A stretch of 26,958 nucleotides of DNA from Mariaggregatimicrobium sp964498785 (lineage in GTDB: Bacteria > Zhuqueibacterota > Zhuqueibacteria > Thermofontimicrobiales > Thiofontviventaceae): the NCBI GenBank assembly GCA_964498785.1, contig CAZCJL010000098.1, positions 1 to 26,958 of the forward strand. The letters run 5' to 3'. Both the position numbers and the translations under genes were made by a program. Shown here one piece after another: positions 7,114 through 14,523 of the stretch (its first letter is position 1; every line of letters begins with the position of its first letter). Under the pieces are notes generated by a model. It made no database searches and was not told the DNA's origin. It saw only the letters and a program-made list of their open reading frames with translations.

Positions 7114-9843
7114 TTATCGCATCAGCATCATCTTTTTCACCGCCTTTTTATCATCTGTTTGCATTTGATAGAAATAGATTCCGGAAACTACCTGACGTCC
7201 GCTATCATCTGTTCCGTCCCATTGAATTTTGTGATTTCCTGCAGCAAGCTGAGTGTTCAATAATGTTGTTATCTCCTGACCGAGCGTATTGAATACTTTC
7301 ACCGTAACCTTTGAACCATTCGTTAATAGAAACGGGATCCTGGTTGTTGGATTGAACGGATTCGGGAAATTTTGCATTAATTGAAAATCAGCGGGCGCCT
7401 GATAGGAGATCATTATTTCATGCTCTTCCACTAATGTCACAGTTCCGGGGACTTCGATATAAGCTTCCATCATTTCGCCAGCCGGACTGATATCCTTTAT
7501 TGCGAACCCGCTTGGCGATCCATCGCTCCAATTCAAATTCAGATCGTAGCCTGTCTCAGGATCAGACCCATCCCACAGTGCTTTTGAATTATTGAAAGGC
7601 GGACCGTAGACCGGACGAATCATTCGAATGACTCTTCTGCCCCAATCGTTAGCGCCAATTTTACTCCAGTTGGCAGGGTCTACACCAGCCGGCGCCGGCA
7701 GATTTTTATAAATATCGGGATCTTCAATGATGTGCCATATTGCCAGTCCTTTATCCGGGAGATTTGAATCATAGTTCACGTTTGGCTGCCGGTTTTCGAC
7801 AATGAAATATTCTCCTGCTCCGTACGAAGGATCGTGGAGGACAAAAGCAACGTGCGAATTTTCTACTGCTTCAAACGGATACCAGCCGCTTTCACGGACA
7901 ATCGGCGGCTGGATCCAGCCAAGCCTGATTTTATGAAACGGATCGAGGTGATTGTCACCCATTGTGGCGTCCATCAACGAATAGACTCCTGCGGCGTACG
8001 GAAAGAAGAAATTGAAGTACATGTCCGGCAGGTTTAAAAACAGGTGACTTAATTCATGAGCGACTAATCCCAAATTCGGTGGCGAGCCGATATATGCCTC
8101 TGCGATCAGCGGAATAATGACGCCATCCACGACCAGCGCTTCATTATTGGGAACCTGTCTTCCCAACGGAACCCTGACTGTACCGAACGGATTGTTTTGC
8201 GGAATGACTATTAATATTCCCAGCTCGTCCGGTTGAAGGGTGCCGTCCCCATCCCGGTCAAAGCTGGCAAAATCAAAGGACTGACCTGCCTTGCGAACGG
8301 CTTCCGCCCATTTTTCGATATGTCCGCTCAGAAAGCCATCGCCATCAACATCGGTAGTTTCTGCTGGCGCCCAGTAGTGACTGGCGGGCTTATCTGCGTT
8401 ATACCAGCCTTTAACGCCGGCAGGATTCAGGAAAAAGCGATTGTGTGAATTCGTGATGAAATAATCGCGGACGCTGGGTTGGCTTCCGAAAATGAGATTT
8501 TCCACATCTGTTTTGGAGGGCGCCGGATGTTCGGCACGATGCGGATCCCACAAAATTACCAACATCGGATGATCGCCGAAAACCGGTTTTACACCATTGA
8601 ACGGATCAGTCATATCAGGACAGGGGGTTGGCGTGGTTATGATCGTCATGTTGCGGTCACCCATATATGCGGCGCCGCCTCCATCGACAGTCCATTGTAA
8701 TGCTACCTGATGAAATTGACCATCGCCCAAATGGGGTGCGATAAAAATCATGCGGTTCGTTCCGATCAAATTTCCGTCAGCGAACAAAACGTCCGTTGGT
8801 TCCAGGGGATTGCCATCCACAACCGCGCGTACGAACATCCGTTTACCGGAGGTGCAATATGCTTCAGCCGTTAAAGCGACGCTCAAATTGCCGTTTACCG
8901 GTATTTTGACAGATGTACTTAAATCCGGAATATCCACAAAAGTATTTGCGGTGGTAGAAACACTCGGTCCGCTGGGAGCGCTGACAGAGAGAATTCCGCC
9001 CCTTCCTTCGACCAATGCCTGTGGGTTGGAGCAGCCGAAAGTAAAACTGCGATCACCCATATATGCAGTGCCGCCGTTATCAACCAGCCATTGTACTTTT
9101 ACGGAATGTGAGCCCACATCAAGATTGGATTTCACAAAGGTGAAACTGTGGGTCCCTTTAAATCCACCAACGGCAAACACAACATCCTCCGGACTGCATG
9201 GCTCGCCGTTCACCAGCACGCGTACAAACATTCGTTTGTTATCCGTGGTTTCCGCTTCTCCGGTGATCGTGATTACAGCGTCTCCGGGCTCCGGCATATT
9301 AATATTAAACGAAAGATTCGGGATGTCCGAAAAACTGCTGCTCGTTGTGGAGACATCCGGTCCGCCGGGCGCGGCGACTGTGTTAAGAATATCGGGCGCT
9401 GTTGTCACGGTGATGGTACGATCTCCTAAATACGCGGTCCCGCCGTTATCGACCAGGTACTGAAATGTCACATTATGATGTCCACCGCCAACATCTGTCG
9501 CAAAATTGAATGAATGCACACCGGTAAAACCATCGTTGGCAAAGACGACGTCACTCGGATTGGCTGGTTCTCCGTCAACCAGTGCCCGGACAAACATCCG
9601 TTTGCCCGCGGTAACTTCCGCTTCGGCGCTCATTGTGATCACAACATGGGACGGAAAATACTGGAAAAAATGCAGCGAAAGATCAGGAATGTCCTGGAAC
9701 TGGGAGGACGTTGTCGTGACATCGGGACCACTGGGCGCGGCTTTCACGTAAATATAACCGTCACCAGGACCATTTACAGAAAATGACGGCGAGGCTGCAA
9801 ATAAGAGAACGAAAGCGATGAGTAAAATTTTCTTTGAATACAT
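7114..9843 (-). CDS. Secreted M6-like metalloprotease with three N-terminal repeats and a C-terminal sorting domain
   Basis: 909 residues from the chosen ATG at 9843, which has a strong GAGGAGG Shine-Dalgarno and opens a clear signal peptide (MYSKKILLIAFVLLFAASPSFS); the frame itself extends 25 codons further upstream. Three related domains at about 35-148, 156-270 and 287-404 share GGPDVSTT, IPDLS, KRMFVRALVDGEP and DNGGTAYMGDR. The peptidase domain follows, with SVRDYFITNSHNRF and the zinc motif HELSH (596-600) followed by NLPDMY. Two EF-hand-like calcium loops (DVDGDGFLSG, DRDGDGTLQPDE) are near 498-540. The last ~90 residues (NFPNPFNPTT, then GQEITTL, GIYFYQM) are a type IX-type sorting or FlgD-like domain. 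It probably degrades extracellular protein. Closest known group is the M6 immune-inhibitor-A family. Confidence 0.88.
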   Translation of the reverse strand: MYSKKILLIAFVLLFAASPSFSVNGPGDGYIYVKAAPSGPDVTTTSSQFQDIPDLSLHFFQYFPSHVVITMSAEAEVTAGKRMFVRALVDGEPANPSDVVFANDGFTGVHSFNFATDVGGGHHNVTFQYLVDNGGTAYLGDRTITVTTAPDILNTVAAPGGPDVSTTSSSFSDIPNLSFNINMPEPGDAVITITGEAETTDNKRMFVRVLVNGEPCSPEDVVFAVGGFKGTHSFTFVKSNLDVGSHSVKVQWLVDNGGTAYMGDRSFTFGCSNPQALVEGRGGILSVSAPSGPSVSTTANTFVDIPDLSTSVKIPVNGNLSVALTAEAYCTSGKRMFVRAVVDGNPLEPTDVLFADGNLIGTNRMIFIAPHLGDGQFHQVALQWTVDGGGAAYMGDRNMTIITTPTPCPDMTDPFNGVKPVFGDHPMLVILWDPHRAEHPAPSKTDVENLIFGSQPSVRDYFITNSHNRFFLNPAGVKGWYNADKPASHYWAPAETTDVDGDGFLSGHIEKWAEAVRKAGQSFDFASFDRDGDGTLQPDELGILIVIPQNNPFGTVRVPLGRQVPNNEALVVDGVIIPLIAEAYIGSPPNLGLVAHELSHLFLNLPDMYFNFFFPYAAGVYSLMDATMGDNHLDPFHKIRLGWIQPPIVRESGWYPFEAVENSHVAFVLHDPSYGAGEYFIVENRQPNVNYDSNLPDKGLAIWHIIEDPDIYKNLPAPAGVDPANWSKIGANDWGRRVIRMIRPVYGPPFNNSKALWDGSDPETGYDLNLNWSDGSPSGFAIKDISPAGEMMEAYIEVPGTVTLVEEHEIMISYQAPADFQLMQNFPNPFNPTTRIPFLLTNGSKVTVKVFNTLGQEITTLLNTQLAAGNHKIQWDGTDDSGRQVVSGIYFYQMQTDDKKAVKKMMLMR
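8632..9741 (-). repeat. Three tandem ~115-residue domain repeats within the protease
   Basis: Repeat copies lie at about 9400-9741, 9034-9378 and 8632-8985. Each begins with a GPDVSTT-like segment, contains KRMFVR at the same position, and ends with a GGTAYMGDR-like segment. The conserved pattern suggests beta-sandwich modules, perhaps for binding substrate or the cell surface. The copies differ enough to be old duplications. Confidence 0.85.
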
Positions 9844-10245
9844 AAAAAACCTCCTCTTTAATGAAAAAATAAATATTTGATGGCTTCGTAGAAAGTCGAC
9901 GAGACGCTCGATGTGCACTATATAATGTGTTGTATTATAGCTAAATCATCAATATATTGTGCTACATTTTAATCCGTCTGACTTTTTACGAGTTCATCAT
10001 ATTTGATAAAATGGAGTGATTCTTGATTTTGTTGTTCCGGATGATTCTAATATTCAGCACTGATTCAATGGTAGGCAGAAGTATAACTTATAAAGCAAAA
10101 TAGTAGATAGAGTCATTTGGAAAAGTCAATGAAATAAAGATAGTAAAATAAAAACGAAATGTCAATAAACAATTTTATGCCCGAAACATCTCACCTGAAT
10201 TTACGTTTCATTGAACATAATCCCAACACATTTACTGAGGCCTGA
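9844..10245. other. Divergent intergenic region, 402 bases
   Basis: AT-rich spacer between the minus-strand protease and the plus-strand ABC genes, so it must hold both promoters. I see no strong consensus promoter, hairpin, repeat or small gene in it. Confidence 0.4.
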
Positions 10246-11604
10246 ATGCTGACACTTTTGCTTAAAACCCGATTCCGTATTTACCGCAATTACATCCGGC
10301 ATCATTTCGACCGTGTCACAGTGTTGGAAATTAGTATTATCATTTTCATATTTCTGCTTTTACTGGCGCGCTCTCCTGCTGACATCGGCTATAATATGCG
10401 TTTCCTGCGGAGTGAAAATTTCACTCCGACGTATCTCCGCCTGTTCCCGTTGTTGATAATCTGCTTCTATGTCATTTCAGAATTCATGGCGATTATCACC
10501 CGGAAGAGAGAGTCTGACTGGAAAATTCTCGGCACATTGCCATTCCGCCGAAACGAGATTATTCATTTTTACCTCATCCGGCACTTTCTGAAAATTGCAC
10601 CGCTTTTTCTCATATTGGCGATGCTTTTCTGGGCAGGAACCGGGATGTCGATTTTGCAGAAAGCGAGCCAATTTGTTGCTGCATCCGGATTTCTGATATT
10701 GTTGCAAGTCATATCATTTTGGCAGGCGAATGTATTCCAACAGCCAAATCGATGGCGCTGGTTGTTGAGGGAGTTATCGCTATTGATGATTCTAATGTCT
10801 GGTGTCTATTTTTTACCCGCTGTCCTTGGTAATTTGATTTACTGCTGGATCACCATTCCATTTCTGCTAATAGCAGATTGCCTGTTGTTGAAAAATCTTT
10901 ATGCATCATTTCATCCTGCGAGCGATAAAATCAAAATAATAAAAAAGAGCACTCATTCAAACCAGTATCATTATTTCACCATACCATTATCGCATCGCTG
11001 CGGTCCGTTAACACGTCTGCTCTGGCGTGACTTCACATGTCTCTGGCGCAGACAACGATCTGTTTTTATGTGGCCGATATTCGGCACGCTTGTCATGTTG
11101 ATAAACGTTTCCGCAGCAAAGCAATCGACAGAAGCTGGTTTTGGTAATGTTGTCATTCAATCGATTTTCGGGATTTTCATTATCAACAGCCTGCTGAAAG
11201 TTTACGAAGCTGATGCCGGACATTTTCACCTCGACCGGTCCCTGCCAATTTCGCCGCGCAGAATCTGGTGGGCGCGCTGGCTGATGACGGGTATCATCAT
11301 CGCCAGCCAGTGGATCGTGCCGGCGCTGGTACTTTTGCTCAAATTCCATCCTGATCTTAACTTCGTCCTGTTTTCCGCAGCCGGATTAATTCTCATCCCT
11401 GCAATTCTGGCGACCATCCAGTGCAACGCGGCGTTCAGCCTGTTTCCGCACATTAAATACAGCGGGTTGATCATCATGCTTTCCATCGTGCTGATCATCC
11501 TGTTCTGGTTTTTCATGCCTTTCGGATCGGTCATTATTCTGCTGACGCTTGTCTACTGGATCCGAAAATCGCAGCGTAATTTCAAATCAAAGGAAATCGA
11601 ATGA
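10246..11604 (+). CDS. ABC transporter permease (ABC-2-like)
   Basis: 452 residues, nearly all hydrophobic, with about ten predicted membrane helices in two blocks separated by a basic stretch (about 225-270). A short N-terminal cytoplasmic segment is rich in Arg (TRFRIYRNYIRHHF). No close named family is recognised, but the stop codon overlaps the ATG of an ABC ATPase in an ATGA arrangement, which makes it the membrane partner of that ATPase. ABC-2-type permeases of this kind usually export drugs, lipids, peptides or polysaccharide. The substrate here is unknown. GAGG lies 5-8 nt before the start. Confidence 0.8.
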   Translation: MLTLLLKTRFRIYRNYIRHHFDRVTVLEISIIIFIFLLLLARSPADIGYNMRFLRSENFTPTYLRLFPLLIICFYVISEFMAIITRKRESDWKILGTLPFRRNEIIHFYLIRHFLKIAPLFLILAMLFWAGTGMSILQKASQFVAASGFLILLQVISFWQANVFQQPNRWRWLLRELSLLMILMSGVYFLPAVLGNLIYCWITIPFLLIADCLLLKNLYASFHPASDKIKIIKKSTHSNQYHYFTIPLSHRCGPLTRLLWRDFTCLWRRQRSVFMWPIFGTLVMLINVSAAKQSTEAGFGNVVIQSIFGIFIINSLLKVYEADAGHFHLDRSLPISPRRIWWARWLMTGIIIASQWIVPALVLLLKFHPDLNFVLFSAAGLILIPAILATIQCNAAFSLFPHIKYSGLIIMLSIVLIILFWFFMPFGSVIILLTLVYWIRKSQRNFKSKEIE

Positions 11605-12329
11605 TTCAAATCAAAAATATACAAAAAGCCTTCGATGCCACAATCGCACTGAACAGAATCTCTTTCGACATATCAGACGGCGAAATTTGCGGACTGGTCG
11701 GTCCCAACGGTGCCGGAAAATCGACATTGTTTAAGATCATCATGGGATTGCTGGAGCAGGATGCCGGAACAATCATCTTAAATGGCGAGGAAATCCGGTT
11801 TGGCGATACCGAATACAAGCAGTTGATTGGATATGCTCCGGAAGAACCGGTATTGTACGAATATCTCACAGGTGTCGAATTCCTGCAATTCATCGCCGCA
11901 GCGAAACAGATGCCGCCGGAAATCCGGGCAGATCGCATTAATCACTGGCTGGATTTTTTCTCGTTGACTCCGAAAGCGCATGAGCTTGTGAAAAATTATT
12001 CCCAGGGCATGCGCCGCAAACTCAGCCTGATCGCGGCGCTGTTATCCGATCCCAAATTCCTGCTACTGGATGAAGCCACAAACGGACTCGATCCGTCAAG
12101 CAGTTTCAAATTCAAGGAATATTTGAAGAAGTTTTGCGCGGACGGCGGAACGGTGCTGTTCTCCACGCATATCATCGAAACTGCAGAGCATCTGTGCAAC
12201 CGGATTGTCATCCTTAATAAAGGGGAAATCGTGAAGCAGTTGAAACAGGCAGATTGGGAGCATCTGCGGGAAAACAATTCATCGCTGGAAATGTTGTTTA
12301 TGGGGTTGGTGGATATGGAGGAAGATTAA
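11601..12329 (+). CDS. ABC transporter ATP-binding protein
   Basis: 242 residues, a complete nucleotide-binding domain. Walker A is GPNGAGKST, the signature is YSQGMRRKLSL (a common variant of LSGGQ), Walker B is FLLLDEATNGLD, and the switch histidine is in STHIIETAEH. The Y-S-Q-G-M signature is typical of the DrrA/CcmA-like exporter subfamily that pairs with ABC-2 permeases. The ATG overlaps the permease stop by four bases, so the two are translationally coupled. The gene ends 11 nt from the convergent AbrB-like gene. Confidence 0.95.
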   Translation: MIQIKNIQKAFDATIALNRISFDISDGEICGLVGPNGAGKSTLFKIIMGLLEQDAGTIILNGEEIRFGDTEYKQLIGYAPEEPVLYEYLTGVEFLQFIAAAKQMPPEIRADRINHWLDFFSLTPKAHELVKNYSQGMRRKLSLIAALLSDPKFLLLDEATNGLDPSSSFKFKEYLKKFCADGGTVLFSTHIIETAEHLCNRIVILNKGEIVKQLKQADWEHLRENNSSLEMLFMGLVDMEED

Positions 12330-12340
12330 ATAGGAGTCGT

Positions 12341-12592
12341 TCATAGCTCTGATCTTTCGGATCGAATGTTTCGTTTTCTGGATTCATAAATATCCTCTAT
12401 GATTTCATCCGCATCTCGATCATCCTGCCGCTTTCCACCAAAATATGCGAGCACTTTCTTTTGATTTTCGATTCGAGAAATTGAAATGCGTATTTTAGAG
12501 TGCGTTTTAAGATTCAATTTTTTCAATATGCCTTCCGGTATTGGTATATGTCCATCCGGATGATTCTCGGTGGTGTACTCGAATATTTTCAT
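12341..12592 (-). CDS. AbrB/VapB-like DNA-binding antitoxin-type protein
   Basis: 83 residues. The N-terminal half (about 10-45, HIPIPEGILKKLNLKTHSKIRISISR) fits a swapped-hairpin SpoVT/AbrB domain. The tail GKRQDDRDADEIIEDIYESR resembles the toxin-binding tail of VapB-type antitoxins that normally pair with PIN-domain VapC. No PIN gene is next to it: it follows the HEPN gene by 9 nt and then meets the convergent ABC ATPase. It may repress the MNT-HEPN operon or be an orphan of a lost VapBC pair. Confidence 0.7.
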   Translation of the reverse strand: MKIFEYTTENHPDGHIPIPEGILKKLNLKTHSKIRISISRIENQKKVLAYFGGKRQDDRDADEIIEDIYESRKRNIRSERSEL

Positions 12593-12601
12593 GGAATTAC
12601 C

Positions 12602-12991
12602 TTATTTTAGAAGCTTGTCAATATTTGATATGAATTCTTTAACTTCAGGAATCAAAGGATCTACCGTAACAGCATCATAATAAACAAAGTCTATGTAGTC
12701 CGCTTCCTGCCTTAAATCAAATAAATTATTGAATAATTTACCGTATTTTTTATCAATTTTTCCGGTTTTAACAAAATGGCGATTAAAAAGAGATTTGACA
12801 CTACTGTGTTTGCTATATTTAAATGAATGCATTTCAAGGAGTGCGATTATAGCATAAAAGCAAGCATAATACAACCTGTTGGCACATGTATTCCAATGCT
12901 TTTCATTTTTCAACAAGATAGCTTCTTCGAATGTTTCTTTTGCCCTGTCAATACGGTATTTAATGAGATCCTGCAGATATTTATCCTTCAC
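12602..12991 (-). CDS. HEPN-domain protein (UPF0332-like)
   Basis: 129 residues, all helical. The family signature NRLYYACFYAIIALL (about 38-52) and RQEADYIDF (about 94-102) match the UPF0332 branch of HEPN proteins, partners of MNT nucleotidyltransferases. Many HEPN toxins are RNases with an R-x(4-6)-H motif; the expected region here reads RQEADYIDF and has no histidine, so RNase activity is doubtful. Its ATG overlaps the stop of the MNT gene by four bases, indicating a stoichiometric pair. Confidence 0.82.
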   Translation of the reverse strand: MKDKYLQDLIKYRIDRAKETFEEAILLKNEKHWNTCANRLYYACFYAIIALLEMHSFKYSKHSSVKSLFNRHFVKTGKIDKKYGKLFNNLFDLRQEADYIDFVYYDAVTVDPLIPEVKEFISNIDKLLK

Positions 12992-13335
12992 AGCAGTATC
13001 CCTTCTTCTTCTACATTTTTTTTAAATGGTAGTACTGAATATTGGGGAGAATTCCATTCTTCTTTTGTTCTTATGATGCTGCTGAATACTTCGTTTGTTT
13101 CTAATTCTGTTTCATATAAAGCATCTGATAATTCATTTTTTACCTGCCTGTCAACCGGGTCATTCAATAAAATCAGAATATCCCAATCCGAATCATTCTC
13201 CATATCACCGCGGGCTCTTGAGCCATAAAGGATTACATCCGCATCCGGTCTAATGGAATTAACCGTTTTTCGAATTTTAGTCAGAACTTTTTCAGTTCCG
13301 GGAATTCTTTTTTTCCATTCTCTAATTGATTTCAT
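12988..13335 (-). CDS. Minimal nucleotidyltransferase (MNT) domain protein
   Basis: 115 residues. The catalytic motif of the pol-beta superfamily is GSRARGDMENDSDWDILIL at about 38-56, with G38, S39, D50 and D52. MNT proteins paired with HEPN proteins can act as antitoxins that AMPylate the toxin. The expected third acidic residue on the next strand (near NEVFSSII) is less clear. It is the first gene of the cassette and has a good promoter upstream. Confidence 0.85.
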   Translation of the reverse strand: MKSIREWKKRIPGTEKVLTKIRKTVNSIRPDADVILYGSRARGDMENDSDWDILILLNDPVDRQVKNELSDALYETELETNEVFSSIIRTKEEWNSPQYSVLPFKKNVEEEGILL

Positions 13336-13366
13336 ACAAAGGCTTTCCTATTCTTACAACATATTA

Positions 13367-13395
13367 AATATAAAAATAATTCTTTCAAATTGCAA
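13367..13395 (-). promoter_or_regulatory. Promoter of the MNT-HEPN-AbrB cassette
   Basis: Read on the minus strand: -35 TTGCAA (13390-13395), 17-nt spacer, -10 TATATT (13367-13372). The -10 lies about 31 nt before the MNT start codon. Spacing is ideal and both boxes match the sigma-70 consensus at four or five of six positions. Confidence 0.5.
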
Positions 13396-13425
13396 TAACA
13401 AAATCGCCGCAGACCGACCATCAAA

Positions 13426-14493
13426 TCACTTGTATTTTTTTGCAAATTCCCTGACATATTTCCCAATCACAGCCATATTCCGATCCGGGTCTTCCAGATT
13501 GCGGGGATAATAATAGTACGTCAGCAGATCGATATCCTTGCCGATCACTTCGGGCAGGCGCTTTTCCATGATGGGAATATCCTCATTTTGCAGATTGTGA
13601 TTTTCGATCAGCCAGAACGTCTTTTTGCCATTCTTCCGTGCAGCTGTCAGGAAGCGCTCTCCTGCATCATCGCCCAGCAAAACTTTGCCCTCGCTTTCGG
13701 CAGTGCCGCGATCATCTGTGCGCCAGGGACGTCCGTCGCAGCCGAAATAATCGAGACCCCTGGTTGTGGCTGCCAGCTCGACCACCCAGGTCGGCAGATT
13801 GGCATAACCGAACATCGAAGTGATCTTTTCCGGATGCTTCCTTTTAATATGCAAATTCACATCCGAAAGGAAATTAACAAACGCCCGACAATGTTTCTCG
13901 ACCGGCGCATCGGCTCCTAAATTTTCAATGGCTTTCGGGCTGAAATCTTTTGTCGTGAATATTTTCGGCTCATCCCAGATAATTCCCTTCACCTGCCAGA
14001 TCGAAAATATTTCATCGACTGTTTTTTTGAAGAATTCCACGGTTTCCGGATAATGGATGCTGCTGTACGGACCGAACACACCGCGATCCGGAGGATTTCC
14101 ATCTTTGTCGAGAATCCACGTCCGGGGATGATTTACAGCGAATGGGCTGGGGACTTTGGGCGCGCCGGCAAATAATCCTGCCCATCGGGAAGGAACTGCA
14201 AATACATCGATGCCTGCTTTCGCGGCTTCGTTGCAGATGATTTCCAAATTTTCTTTCGCCGCAAATAAATCCTGCTCCAAAATCGCCAGTGAAACCGCGT
14301 TCGTGCCAACATCCGCCATCCATTTCATGTCTTCGCGAATATGGCGGGGAACCAGAGTGTAGGTGTGCGCCCTGAAATAATAGGCATTGATAATTTTCGA
14401 TTGTGCGGCTTCATTTTTGGCAAATAATTTGTGAGAAAAAAGCGCTGCGGTAATTCCGCTGCCAGTCATCTTTATAAATTTTCTTCGGTTCAT
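13426..14493 (-). CDS. Tat-exported TIM-barrel-like putative glycoside hydrolase
   Basis: 355 residues. The N-terminus MNRRKFIKMTGSGITAALFSHKLFA is a twin-arginine signal (RRKFIK) with a hydrophobic stretch, so the folded protein is exported by Tat. The body has alternating beta/alpha character (YYFRAHTYTLVP, DVGTNAVSLAILEQDL, GIDVFAVPSRWAG, VKGIIWDEPK). WDEPK at 173-177, at the end of a predicted strand, looks like a barrel active-site acid (E175); a second candidate is in FWLIENHN. No named GH family is recognised. It lies 30 nt downstream of the GH92 gene, so both probably serve the same glycan breakdown. Confidence 0.65.
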   Translation of the reverse strand: MNRRKFIKMTGSGITAALFSHKLFAKNEAAQSKIINAYYFRAHTYTLVPRHIREDMKWMADVGTNAVSLAILEQDLFAAKENLEIICNEAAKAGIDVFAVPSRWAGLFAGAPKVPSPFAVNHPRTWILDKDGNPPDRGVFGPYSSIHYPETVEFFKKTVDEIFSIWQVKGIIWDEPKIFTTKDFSPKAIENLGADAPVEKHCRAFVNFLSDVNLHIKRKHPEKITSMFGYANLPTWVVELAATTRGLDYFGCDGRPWRTDDRGTAESEGKVLLGDDAGERFLTAARKNGKKTFWLIENHNLQNEDIPIMEKRLPEVIGKDIDLLTYYYYPRNLEDPDRNMAVIGKYVREFAKKYK

Positions 14494-14523
14494 GCGTTCT
14501 CCGGAAAATCAAATGTAATGCAA

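Noticed and set aside
8750..9463. 237-residue open frame on the plus strand inside the protease
   Set aside because: It is antisense to the three repeat domains and owes its length to their composition; the minus-strand reading has a signal peptide, clear domains and a strong ribosome site.
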